Shown: positions 1 through 6,736 of the stretch, piece after piece
How positions within the stretch are numbered: the first letter of the stretch is position 1
How the letters are laid out: each line of letters starts with the position of its first letter
Source: Pseudomonadota bacterium
GTDB taxonomy: Bacteria > Pseudomonadota > Gammaproteobacteria > Burkholderiales > Burkholderiaceae_E
Direction of reading: 5' to 3'
Assembly: GCA_023389175.1 (NCBI GenBank)
Contig: JAEWEW010000154.1
Coordinates: forward strand, 1-12,637
Length of the DNA stretch: 12,637 bases
Position numbers and translations under genes: made by a program
The notes under the pieces: generated by a model
Databases searched by the model: none
The model's input: only the letters and a program-made list of their open reading frames with translations
What the model was told of the DNA's origin: nothing

Positions 1-765
1 GACCTGGGCAGCACCGCGCTGAACGTGCTCACCTTCGGCCTGGTGTTCCTCGGCATTGATTCGCTGGGTCACCTGGACTTCAGCGGCTCCACCTTCCTGA
101 TGCTGGGTGCGGGCCTCGTGATCGGCACGTTCTTCGTGCGCCGGCAGCTGCAGCTGCCGCTGCCGCTCCTGCCGGTCGACCTGCTGCGCATCCCGGTGTT
201 CTCGCTCTCCATCGGCACCTCCATCTGCTCGTTTTCGGCGCAGATGATCGCCATGGTCTCGGTGCCGTTCCTCCTGCAGAAGACGCTCGGGCGCACGGCG
301 GTGGAAACCGGGCTCCTGATGACGCCGTGGCCGCTCGCGCTGATGGTGGTGGCGCCGCTCTCCGCGCGACTGCTGGACCGCTATCCGGCCGGCGCACTCG
401 GCGGCGTCGGCCTGGTGCTCTTCGCCTCGGGCCTGCTCGCGCTCGCGCTGCTGCCGGCCGGTCCGGCCAGCGCGGACATCGCCTGGCGCATGGCCCTCTG
501 TGGCATCGGGTTCGGACTGTTCCAGTCGCCCAACAACCACACCATCCTGACCACCGCCCCCGTCCACCGCAGCGGCGGCGCGAGCGGGATGCTCGGCACG
601 GCCCGCCTCACCGGGCAGACCATCGGCGCGACGATCGCCGCGCTGAGCTTCGCGCTGCTGCCCGGACGGCACTGGGTCGCCCTCTGCATCGGCGCGACCC
701 TCGCGGGCACCGGGGCGGTGCTCAGCTCGCTAAGGGTGTCCTACGCGGCCAAGACGCCGCGCTGA
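1..765 (+). CDS. DHA2-family (EmrB/QacA-type) MFS drug exporter, C-terminal part
   Basis: This is a 5'-truncated gene: the frame is open from base 1 (D-L-G-S-T-A-L-N) and ends at TGA 763-765, leaving about 254 residues. The protein is very hydrophobic, with roughly six or seven membrane segments. It carries the hallmark of the C-terminal half of 14-helix proton/drug antiporters, a segment reading FQSPNNHTI (about residues 174-182) followed by RSGGASGMLGTARL and TGQ. The short loop before PVDLLR...FSLS is also typical. Proteins of this family expel drugs, dyes or other amphipathic compounds across the inner membrane using the proton gradient; the substrate cannot be read from sequence. The gene converges on the small Met-rich gene with only 7 bases between the stop codons, so there is no room for a separate terminator. 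Family assignment is firm. Confidence 0.9.
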   Translation, partial: DLGSTALNVLTFGLVFLGIDSLGHLDFSGSTFLMLGAGLVIGTFFVRRQLQLPLPLLPVDLLRIPVFSLSIGTSICSFSAQMIAMVSVPFLLQKTLGRTAVETGLLMTPWPLALMVVAPLSARLLDRYPAGALGGVGLVLFASGLLALALLPAGPASADIAWRMALCGIGFGLFQSPNNHTILTTAPVHRSGGASGMLGTARLTGQTIGATIAALSFALLPGRHWVALCIGATLAGTGAVLSSLRVSYAAKTPR

Positions 766-772
766 CGCCTCC

Positions 773-1075
773 CTACTTCTTCATGCCGTCCTTGGCCATG
801 GCGTCCTTGCCCATGGCGTCCTTTCCCTTGGCGCCGGCCTTGCCCATGCCGTCCTTGGCCATGGTGTCCTTGGCCATGCCGTCCTTGGCCATGGTGTCCT
901 TGCCCATTGTGTCCTTGCCCATGGCTTCTTTCCCCATGGTGCTGCCCTTGCTCATGGTGTCCTTGGTCATGGTGCCGCCCTTGCCCATGGCGTCACCCTT
1001 GCCCATCGAGTCGGCTGCAAAGGCGGAGCCGGAGGCGATGACGAGGCACAGGACGGCTGCGGAGAACTTGTTCAT
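773..1075 (-). CDS. Small secreted methionine/lysine-rich protein with MxKDx pentapeptide repeats (MrpX-like)
   Basis: The 100-residue protein starts at ATG 1073-1075, with AAGGAG at 1083-1088 upstream. Residues 1-20 form a Sec signal peptide (MNKF, hydrophobic core, cleavage after A-F-A). The mature part is almost entirely 5-residue units of the type M-(G/A/T/S)-K-(D/G/E)-(T/G/A). It holds 14 Met and 17 Lys in about 80 residues and no Cys, and has no aromatic residues. This fits the known pentapeptide MXKDX repeat family of small exported bacterial proteins. Its neighbours upstream on the same strand are an MsrP-family oxidoreductase and a b-type cytochrome. That arrangement resembles Azospira suillum MrpX, a Met-rich periplasmic protein that acts as a sacrificial hypochlorite sink. 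The sink role here is an inference from composition and context. The 72-base gap to the upstream gene suggests either operon read-through or an extra promoter. Confidence 0.85.
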   Translation of the reverse strand: MNKFSAAVLCLVIASGSAFAADSMGKGDAMGKGGTMTKDTMSKGSTMGKEAMGKDTMGKDTMAKDGMAKDTMAKDGMGKAGAKGKDAMGKDAMAKDGMKK

Positions 1076-1082
1076 GGCGATG

Positions 1083-1088
1083 CTCCTT
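1083..1088 (-). promoter_or_regulatory. Ribosome binding site of the MxKDx protein gene
   Basis: AAGGAG on the minus strand lies 7 bases before ATG 1075. It fixes the start of the small repeat protein in front of its signal peptide. Confidence 0.7.
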
Positions 1089-1109
1089 CAGGATTGACGG
1101 TGGAGAAAT

Positions 1110-1125
1110 GCGCGGCGGACCGCGC
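1110..1125 (-). terminator. Short GC hairpin between the oxidoreductase and the MxKDx gene
   Basis: Perfect arms GCGCGG (1110-1115) and CCGCGC (1120-1125) enclose a 4-base loop. On the minus strand the hairpin follows the oxidoreductase stop codon (1148) by about 22 bases and is followed by ATTTCT, a weak T-run. It could be a leaky terminator or an mRNA processing/stabilising structure that sets the level of the distal small gene. The six-base stem makes this tentative. Confidence 0.35.
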
Positions 1126-1147
1126 GGTGGCAGGTGGTATAGCGCGT

Positions 1148-1936
1148 TCAGCTGCCGGCGAACCAGTTGTATCCCTGGTCTTCCCAGTAGCCGCCCGGAT
1201 AGGTGTTGGTGACGAAGATGGCCCGGATGTGCTTGGGATTCTTGTAGCCGAGCTTGGTGGGAACTCTCAGCTTCATCGGGAACCCGTACTCGCGCGGGAG
1301 GACCCGGCCGTCGTGGCTCAGGGTGAGCAGTGTCTGCGGATGCAGCGCGGTCGGCATGTCGATGCTGGTGTAGTAGTCGTCGGCGCACGCGAAGCCGACG
1401 TACCTTGCCGTCGTGTCCGCCCCCACGCGGCGCAGGAAGTCGGACAGCCTCACGCCACCCCATCGGCCGATCGCGCTCCAGCCCTCCACGCAGATGTGCC
1501 GCGTGATCTCGTCGACCTGCGGCATCGACCGCAGCTCCTGCAACCGCCAGCTCCGCTTGTCCGCGACCATGCCGGTCACCTCCAGCCGGAAGTCGTGCTC
1601 GTCCACTTCGGGCGCTTCGCTCACGCCGTAGAAGGCGTTGAAGGGGAACGGTCGCGTGATGTCAGCCTCGGCGTAGATCGGCGCCAGGACCGACGGCCGG
1701 AACATCGCCGCCTGTATGCGATCGTTCCAGCGCGAGACCGCGACCAGCGCCTTCTCGACGCCCTCGCTGCTTTCGACCGAGCAGCCCGTCAGCATCGCGA
1801 GGCCGCCCAGGGACAGGCCGCGAGCAAGGAACGAGCGCCGCGCCGGATCCTCGACCCGCCCGGCCATGAGTCTTCTCGCTTCCTTCAGCACCAGCTTGCC
1901 GTCGACCACGGGTCGGGCTCTTCGGACAGGGCTCAT
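1148..1936 (-). CDS. MsrP/YedY-family molybdopterin oxidoreductase (YedY1-like), Tat-exported lipoprotein
   Basis: The protein has 262 residues. A twin-arginine motif R33-R34-S-F-L is followed by a hydrophobic stretch and a lipobox L-T-G-C52, so it is probably folded with cofactor, exported by Tat and lipid-anchored. The sulfite-oxidase-type Mo-pterin domain spans about residues 80-255. Cys149 in R-H-I-C-V-E-G-W is the expected molybdenum ligand; further family landmarks are W-G-G-V-R-L and the C-terminal G-Y-K-N-P-K and G-Y-W-E-D-Q-G-Y. E. coli MsrP reduces methionine sulfoxide in periplasmic proteins, so methionine sulfoxide is the likely substrate class here, though another S- or N-oxide cannot be excluded. 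A strong RBS (AGGAGGGAGG, 1939-1948) overlaps the upstream cytochrome stop codon, so the two are translationally coupled. Unlike E. coli MsrP it carries a lipobox, and its partner is not MsrQ-like. Confidence 0.85.
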   Translation of the reverse strand: MSPVRRARPVVDGKLVLKEARRLMAGRVEDPARRSFLARGLSLGGLAMLTGCSVESSEGVEKALVAVSRWNDRIQAAMFRPSVLAPIYAEADITRPFPFNAFYGVSEAPEVDEHDFRLEVTGMVADKRSWRLQELRSMPQVDEITRHICVEGWSAIGRWGGVRLSDFLRRVGADTTARYVGFACADDYYTSIDMPTALHPQTLLTLSHDGRVLPREYGFPMKLRVPTKLGYKNPKHIRAIFVTNTYPGGYWEDQGYNWFAGS

Positions 1937-1938
1937 GA

Positions 1939-1948
1939 CCTCCCTCCT
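1939..1948 (-). promoter_or_regulatory. Strong ribosome binding site overlapping the cytochrome stop codon
   Basis: Minus-strand AGGAGGGAGG lies 2 bases before ATG 1936, with the core further upstream. It shares bases with the TAG stop (1947-1949) of the cytochrome gene. This supports the ATG 1936 start and coupled translation of the two subunits. Confidence 0.7.
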
Positions 1949-2588
1949 AGCGAGCGAAGATCATCGTGCGAAGCGTGCGCGGCACCAGTGCCACCATCAC
2001 GACATGCACGACGATGAAGGCGACCAGCAGCGCCATCGCCACGAAATGGACCCAGCGCGCCGGCTGGAATCCGCCGAGCAGGTCGCAGAGCCAGGCAAGT
2101 TGCACCGGCTTCCAGATCGCCAGGCCCGAGGCCACCAGCACCGCCAGGTCCACGAGGACGAACAGGTAGGCAGCCCGCTGGACCTCGTTGTAGCGGGAAG
2201 GATCCTCATGCGACAGCCGCCCGCACAGTGCGGCAACGCCATCGCGCAGGACGCCGCGCGGCCAGACCGGGAACAGTCGCCGGGCCATGCGGCCGCTCGC
2301 GATGTTGAGCAGCAGGTAGGCGACGCCGTTGACGACCAGGAGCCACATGGCCGCAAAATGCCAGAGCAGCGCACCGCCCAGCCAACCGCCCAGCGTATAA
2401 CCGTCGGGAAAGCGGAAATCGAAGAGGGGCGAGGCGTTGTAGATGCGCCAGCCGCTCGGCACCATGACGAACACCGACAGGACATTGACCCAGTGCACCA
2501 CGCGCAGCCAGCCCGGCTGCACCGCCGGGCCGCGCCGGTCGGCGGCCGGCGCTCCTTTCGGATGGGTAGGGTTGGCGACAGCGGACAT
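1947..2588 (-). CDS. b-type cytochrome membrane subunit (cytochrome b561/thiosulfate-reductase-type), redox partner of the Mo-enzyme
   Basis: I place the start at ATG 2586-2588 (M-S-A-V-A-N), where AGGAAGG (2592-2598) precedes it, giving 213 residues; the frame stays open 22 codons further upstream without a comparable RBS. Four hydrophobic helices carry histidines in typical heme-ligand positions: H32 (V-V-H-W-V-N), H77 (L-W-H-F), H181 (R-W-V-H-F) and H195 (V-V-H-V-V). This fits the four-helix cytochrome b561/hydrogenase-type family, which moves electrons from the quinone pool to periplasmic oxidoreductases. The gene ends 10 bases before the Mo-enzyme gene, so the two very likely form one complex: cytochrome b delivers electrons to the exported Mo-pterin subunit. 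It is shorter and differently organised from MsrQ. It is the first gene of the minus-strand unit, divergent from the response regulator. Confidence 0.85.
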   Translation of the reverse strand: MSAVANPTHPKGAPAADRRGPAVQPGWLRVVHWVNVLSVFVMVPSGWRIYNASPLFDFRFPDGYTLGGWLGGALLWHFAAMWLLVVNGVAYLLLNIASGRMARRLFPVWPRGVLRDGVAALCGRLSHEDPSRYNEVQRAAYLFVLVDLAVLVASGLAIWKPVQLAWLCDLLGGFQPARWVHFVAMALLVAFIVVHVVMVALVPRTLRTMIFAR

Positions 2589-2650
2589 GAGCCTTCCTGG
2601 ACGAATCGTCGGATCGAAGGCATTGTCGGCAGCATGTCGCCGCGAAGTCC

Positions 2651-2692
2651 TCACCCGGAGTTAAACAAAACGTGATACCTCGAGCCGGGTGA
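2651..2692. promoter_or_regulatory. Inverted repeat around the AT-rich divergent promoter region (candidate operator)
   Basis: TCACCCGG (2651-2658) and its exact reverse complement CCGGGTGA (2685-2692) flank a 26-base spacer. The spacer contains the only clearly AT-rich patch of the region, TTAAACAAAACGTGATACCT (2661-2680). The element sits in the 133-base gap between the cytochrome gene and the response regulator, which are transcribed away from each other. A control site for one or both units is plausible. No clean -35/-10 pair could be fixed, and OmpR-type regulators more often bind direct repeats, so the binding protein is unknown. Confidence 0.4.
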
Positions 2693-2721
2693 TTGGCGAC
2701 AATGGGCGGGGTGGCAACCCA

Positions 2722-3447
2722 ATGCACCGCATGGAAAAGGCCAGACGGGTCCTGATCGTCGAAGACGACAAGCACATCGCGAGTCTGCTGCAGCTGCACC
2801 TGCGCGATGAAGGCTATGACGTCACGCACACGGCCGACGGGCTGGAATGCCTGCGGATGCTGGAAGGCGCCGACTGGGATGCGCTGGTGCTGGACCTGAT
2901 GCTGCCGAACGTCGACGGCCTGGAGATCTGCAAGCGCGCCCGCACGATGGACCGGTACATCCCGATCATCATCACCAGCGCCCGCTCCAGCGAGGTACAC
3001 CGCATCCTCGGCCTGGAACTGGGCGCGGACGACTATCTCGCCAAGCCGTTCTCCGTCCTGGAGTTGCTCGCACGGGTCAAGGCGCTGCTTCGACGCACGG
3101 ACGCGCTGATCCGCAACGCCAGGACGGAAGCGGGTGCCCTGATCGCCGACGACCTGGCGATCGATCCGTTGGCACGCACCGTCACCCTGGCAGGCCGCGA
3201 CCTGGATTTGACGCCGCGCGAGTTCGACCTGCTGTACTTCTTCGCGCGCCATCCCGATCGCGTGTTCTCTCGCCTGGAGCTGCTCGACGAGGTCTGGGGC
3301 TACCAGCACGACGGCTACGAGCACACCGTGAACACCCACATCAACCGCTTGCGCGCGAAGATCGAGAAGGATTCCGCTTCCCCGCAGCGCATCCTCACCG
3401 TATGGGGGCGAGGCTACAAGTTCACCACGCCCGGCGCATCGACATGA
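2722..3447 (+). CDS. OmpR/PhoB-family response regulator
   Basis: I choose ATG 2722 (M-H-R-M-E-K), preceded by GGGGTGG (2707-2713), giving 241 residues; ATG 2731 is an alternative. The receiver domain (about residues 8-122) has the acidic pair D15-D16, phosphoacceptor D58 in L-V-L-D-L-M-L-P, T85 in I-I-I-T-S-A, and K108 in L-A-K-P-F. The winged-helix DNA-binding domain (about 140-236) shows L-T-P-R-E-F-D-L-L, the recognition-helix stretch H-T-V-N-T-H-I-N-R-L-R-A-K-I-E and the closing G-R-G-Y-K-F. All catalytic residues are intact, so it should be an active transcription factor controlled by phosphorylation. Its stop overlaps the start of the kinase gene (ATGA, 3444-3447), so the two form a pair. 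Divergent placement next to the MsrP-like unit suggests that unit as a target. Confidence 0.93.
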   Translation: MHRMEKARRVLIVEDDKHIASLLQLHLRDEGYDVTHTADGLECLRMLEGADWDALVLDLMLPNVDGLEICKRARTMDRYIPIIITSARSSEVHRILGLELGADDYLAKPFSVLELLARVKALLRRTDALIRNARTEAGALIADDLAIDPLARTVTLAGRDLDLTPREFDLLYFFARHPDRVFSRLELLDEVWGYQHDGYEHTVNTHINRLRAKIEKDSASPQRILTVWGRGYKFTTPGAST

Positions 3448-4901
3448 GGCGACTGACGCTCACCCAGCGCCTGTCCCTGGTGTTCGTGGTGCTGCTGACC
3501 GGGTACGGCGCCGTTTCGGCCTGGCTGCAGATCCATGCCAGCACGCGCCACGAGCAGGAGGTGCTGCAGCGGGTCTCGTTCGGCCTGGCCGGCCATATCG
3601 CCGGCACCGCACAGTTGATGGACGCCGGCGGCTGGCGGCCGCAGGCAGTGCGCACGCTGTTCGACCAGCTCATGGCGGTCAATCCCGCCGTCGAGGTCTA
3701 CCTCCTGGACAACGACGGCCGCATCGTCGGCGATGCCGCGCCGCCGGGCCACCTGAAACGCGATCGGGTCGACCTCGCGCCGATCCGGACGTTCCTGAGC
3801 GGCGGGCGCATGCCCATCTTCGGGGACGATCCGCGCGGTACGAACGGCAGGAAGCCGTTCAGCGTCGCCCCGGTGCGCATGGACGGCCGCGACGTCGGGT
3901 TCGTCTACGTCGTCCTGCAGGGCGAGGCCTATGACGCGATCGCCCGGGCGCGCTCGGCCGACCGGGTGCTGCAGCTATCCCTGTGGACGCTCGGCGGTGC
4001 TGCCTTGCTGGCACTGGCCATGGGCCTGGTCGCGTTCCGCTCCATCACGCAGCCGCTGCGGGCGCTCACGCGAGCGGTGCGCGACTTCGACGCCGATGGC
4101 GAACAAGCGGCGGCGCTGGCCGATGCGAGGATCCCCGCCGCCCGGGGCGACGACATCGCCGTGCTGCGTGACGCCTTCGTCCAGATGGGCCGGCGCCTCG
4201 CTGAGCAGTGGCGCGAGCTGGCCAGCCAGGACCAGCGGCGCCGCGACCTGGTGGCCAACATCTCGCATGACCTGCGCACGCCGCTGACCTCGCTGCATGG
4301 CTACCTGGAGACGCTGCGCATCAAGGAAGATACGCTCGATGCGGCGCAGCGGCGGCGCTATCTGGACATCGCGCTCGACCAGAGCCGGAAGGTGCGCCAC
4401 CTCGCCCAGGAGCTGTTCGAGCTGGCCCGCCTGGAATCCGGCCTGGTCAAGCCCGAGCCGGAATCCTTCGCGTTGCCCGACCTGGTACAGGACGTGGTGC
4501 AGAAGTGCGAGCTGGCCGCGCAGGCGCGCCAGCAGCGCATCCACGTCGAGGTGTCCCAGCGCCTGCCGGCCATCCGCGCGGACCTGAGCATGGTCGAGCG
4601 TATCCTGACCAACCTGCTGGACAACGCCATCCACCACAATCCGCAGGGCACCAGCATCCGGCTGCGGCTGGCCAGGGCGGCCCCCGACGTGGTGGTCGAC
4701 GTGATCGACGATGGCGAGGGGATTCCCGCCGGGCAGCGCCAATCCCTGTTCGAGCGCGCGCCCGCGCTGAGCCGCATCAGCGGCAATGGCGGCCTGGGAC
4801 TGATCGTCGTGCGGCGCCTGCTGCAGCTCAACCAGGGCGACATCCAGTACGTCGAGACGGAGGCGGGAACCACGTTCCGGTTCTGGCTGCCTGCGGCGTG
4901 A
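3444..4901 (+). CDS. Membrane sensor histidine kinase (HAMP, HisKA, HATPase_c)
   Basis: The protein has 485 residues and starts at ATG 3444, overlapping the regulator stop by 4 bases. TM1 spans about residues 9-29 and TM2 about 176-200, enclosing a periplasmic sensor region of about 145 residues that contains a PAS/Cache-like stretch (A-V-E-V-Y-L-L-D-N-D-G-R-I-V-G). A HAMP linker follows (about 200-255). The dimerisation domain has the phosphorylated His275 in N-I-S-H-D-L-R-T-P. The ATPase domain has an N box (N390-L-L-D-N394), a G1 box (D422-D-G-E-G426) and a G2 box (G447-N-G-G-L-G-L). The protein is therefore a complete, probably active kinase for the adjacent regulator. The periplasmic domain has no Met/Cys-rich patch that would reveal the signal. 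HprS-like sensing of oxidants is a context-based idea, not read from motifs. Confidence 0.93.
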   Translation: MRRLTLTQRLSLVFVVLLTGYGAVSAWLQIHASTRHEQEVLQRVSFGLAGHIAGTAQLMDAGGWRPQAVRTLFDQLMAVNPAVEVYLLDNDGRIVGDAAPPGHLKRDRVDLAPIRTFLSGGRMPIFGDDPRGTNGRKPFSVAPVRMDGRDVGFVYVVLQGEAYDAIARARSADRVLQLSLWTLGGAALLALAMGLVAFRSITQPLRALTRAVRDFDADGEQAAALADARIPAARGDDIAVLRDAFVQMGRRLAEQWRELASQDQRRRDLVANISHDLRTPLTSLHGYLETLRIKEDTLDAAQRRRYLDIALDQSRKVRHLAQELFELARLESGLVKPEPESFALPDLVQDVVQKCELAAQARQQRIHVEVSQRLPAIRADLSMVERILTNLLDNAIHHNPQGTSIRLRLARAAPDVVVDVIDDGEGIPAGQRQSLFERAPALSRISGNGGLGLIVVRRLLQLNQGDIQYVETEAGTTFRFWLPAA

Positions 4902-4917
4902 ACGGCACCGACGCCGC
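4893..4917. terminator. Inverted repeat between convergent kinase and pxpA genes
   Basis: GCGGCGT (4893-4899) and ACGCCGC (4911-4917) form a perfect 7-bp stem with an 11-base loop. It straddles the kinase stop codon in the 31-base gap between convergent genes, where a shared terminator is expected. There is no T-run on either side, so this is tentative. Confidence 0.3.
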
Positions 4918-4932
4918 GTTGCGCAGGCGCGC

Positions 4933-5703
4933 CTACGGCGCCCGCACGGCGACACCGGCCGCCGCGAGCTCGTCACGGATGCGCCGCGCGAACGAGAGCG
5001 CACCGGGCTGGTCGCCGTGGATGCAAAGCGTGTCGGCCCGCACCTCGACATCCTGTCCCTGCATCGAGCGCACCCGCCCTTCGGTCACCATGCGCTTCAC
5101 CTGCGCGGCCGCGACCTCCGCATCCTCGATCATCGCCCCCGGCTTGCCGCGCGCCGAGAGCGAGCCGTCGGCCTGGTAGCTGCGGTCCCCGAAGACCTCC
5201 GAGGCATGCCGCAGGCCGGCGCGTTCGGCGGCGGCGATCAGCTCGCTGCCCGCCAGCCCGAACATGATCAGCTCGGCGTCCACGTCCCTCACCGCCCGCG
5301 CGATCGCATCTGCGAGCGCGGCATCCCGGGCCGCCATGTTGTAGAGCGCGCCATGGGCCTTCACGTGGTTGAGGCGACCGCCGAGCGCGCGCGCGACGCC
5401 GGCGAGCGCGCCCACCTGGTAGACCACCATCGCATGCGCCTCCGCGGGCGAGACCTGCAGGTTGCGGCGCCCGAATCCGACGAGATCGGGAAAGCCCGGG
5501 TGGGCCCCCACCTGCACCCCTTTGTCGAACGCTGCCTTCACCGTCCGCATCATGGTGAGCGGATCGCCGGCATGGAAGCCGCAGGCGATGTTGGCCGAGG
5601 TGACATGGTCGAGGATGGCGAAGTCGTTGCCCATCGTCCAGGCCCCGAAGCTCTCGCCCATGTCGCAGTTGAGGTCGATCGCCGGACCGCCTTTCGTGAT
5701 CAT
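4933..5703 (-). CDS. pxpA: 5-oxoprolinase subunit A (LamB/YcsF family)
   Basis: The protein has 256 residues, full length for the family. It starts at ATG 5703, with GGGAGGG (5709-5715) five bases upstream. Family signatures are clear: D10-L-N-C-D-M-G-E near the N-terminus, S36-A-N-I-A-C-G-F-H-A-G-D, G66-A-H-P-G-F-P-D, and H-V-K-A-H-G-A-L-Y-N. PxpA works with PxpB and PxpC in the cytoplasm to open 5-oxoproline (pyroglutamate) to glutamate using ATP, disposing of a damage product of glutamine/glutamate. It is the last gene of the pxpB-pxpC-pxpA unit, 28 bases after pxpC. The complete three-gene set makes the 5-oxoprolinase assignment much firmer than the older name 'LamB/YcsF family protein'. 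Confidence 0.93.
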   Translation of the reverse strand: MITKGGPAIDLNCDMGESFGAWTMGNDFAILDHVTSANIACGFHAGDPLTMMRTVKAAFDKGVQVGAHPGFPDLVGFGRRNLQVSPAEAHAMVVYQVGALAGVARALGGRLNHVKAHGALYNMAARDAALADAIARAVRDVDAELIMFGLAGSELIAAAERAGLRHASEVFGDRSYQADGSLSARGKPGAMIEDAEVAAAQVKRMVTEGRVRSMQGQDVEVRADTLCIHGDQPGALSFARRIRDELAAAGVAVRAP

Positions 5704-5731
5704 TCGAGCCCTCCCGTCGCGAAGCGCGACA

Positions 5732-6736
5732 TCATGTCCTGTCCCGCTCCAATACCTGCCTCACGTGACTGTACTCGCGTTCGCGCGCGAGATAGATGCG
5801 CTGTGCGTCCTCCAGGGTGACGAGCTGGAAGCGCAGCGCCTGCGGCGCCGCCATCTGGGCGAGCAGCCGCAGGTCCACGCTCGCGACGCTGGCGATCCGC
5901 GGATAGCCGCCGGTGGTCTGCCTGTCCGCCATCAGGATGATCGGCTTGCCGTCGTTGGGCACCTGCACCGTGCCGAAGGTGACGGCTGCCGAGATCAGCT
6001 CGCGCGGCTCGCTGCGCTCGAGCACCGGTCCCTCCAGCCGGTACCCCATGCGATCGGATTGGGAACCGATGCGCCAGGTGGTCTCGAGCAGGCGCGCCCG
6101 CGCCTCGGCGGTGAACTCGCTCCACTGCCGGCCGGCGATGATGCGGATCGCCTGCACCGGCGCGATCTCCACCTCGGTCGCCACGATCGGGGTGGGCAGC
6201 ACGATCATCGAGGCGCCGGACGCCCCGCCCTCGGGAGCGGGGCCGGGGCCGCCGCGCAGCGGCAGGACATCGCCCTTCTGCAGCGCACGCCCCTCGAATC
6301 CGCCGAAGCCGCCACGGGCGTAGGTGCTGCGGCTTCCCATCACCGGCGGCACGTCGAAGCCGCCGCGCACCGCAAGGTAGGCGCGCATGCCGGTCCTGCG
6401 ATCGCCGAAGCGCAACTGCGCGCCGGGTCGCAGTACCACCGGGCGGCCGTTCGGCAAGGTATGCGTGCCATCGCGCCCGTCCACCTGGGGCGACAGGTCG
6501 GCGCCGCAGACGGCCAGCTCCACCGCCGTGTCGAAGCGCAGCGTCGGCCCGGTCAACGTGATCTCCAGCGTCGCCTCGTCCGCCGGATTGCCGACCAGCG
6601 CGTTGGCGAACCGGTGCGACCACTCGTCCATCGCGCCGCCGACCACCACGCCATCGCGCTGGTGTCCGTAGCGTCCCAGGTCCTGCAGGGCCGTGAAGGC
6701 ACCCGGCTTGAGGACGGTGACCCGGCCTGCCTTCAC
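5732..6736 (-). CDS. pxpC: 5-oxoprolinase subunit C (biotin-dependent carboxyltransferase-like/KipA family)
   Basis: The 334-residue protein starts at GTG 6734-6736, which overlaps the pxpB stop (GTGA), so the two are translationally coupled. Motifs typical of this family include G-A-F-T-A-L-Q-D-L-G-R-Y-G (about residues 12-24), A-Y-L-A-V-R-G-G-F-D-V-P-P-V-M-G-S (about 119-135), S-D-R-M-G-Y-R-L, and the C-terminal D-R-Q-T-T-G-G-Y-P-R-I-A. The region between about 160 and 175 is a Gly/Pro-rich loop. With PxpB it resembles the KipI-KipA pair of Bacillus and the two halves of urea amidolyase-type carboxyltransferase domains; together with PxpA it forms 5-oxoprolinase. No biotin carrier gene is nearby, which agrees with a non-carboxylating role. 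Confidence 0.92.
   Translation of the reverse strand: MKAGRVTVLKPGAFTALQDLGRYGHQRDGVVVGGAMDEWSHRFANALVGNPADEATLEITLTGPTLRFDTAVELAVCGADLSPQVDGRDGTHTLPNGRPVVLRPGAQLRFGDRRTGMRAYLAVRGGFDVPPVMGSRSTYARGGFGGFEGRALQKGDVLPLRGGPGPAPEGGASGASMIVLPTPIVATEVEIAPVQAIRIIAGRQWSEFTAEARARLLETTWRIGSQSDRMGYRLEGPVLERSEPRELISAAVTFGTVQVPNDGKPIILMADRQTTGGYPRIASVASVDLRLLAQMAAPQALRFQLVTLEDAQRIYLAREREYSHVRQVLERDRT

Noticed and set aside
780..1010. Non-coding minisatellite
   Set aside because: The repeats are in frame with a start codon, RBS and signal peptide and match the MxKDx exported protein family.
1094..2017. Long plus-strand open frame opposite the Mo-enzyme
   Set aside because: Arg/His/Ala-rich, low-quality protein with no domain; it is the complement of a clear MsrP-family gene in GC-rich DNA.
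2689..2724. GTG 2689 as response-regulator start
   Set aside because: It lies within the inverted repeat and lacks a good RBS; ATG 2722 gives the usual receiver-domain length before the first acidic pair.
1..4901. Horizontally acquired island
   Set aside because: Base composition looks like the rest of the window, and no integrase, transposase or tRNA junction is present.
3975..5051. Long minus-strand open frame opposite the histidine kinase
   Set aside because: The opposite strand carries all kinase motifs in order; this frame has none and overlaps the end of pxpA.
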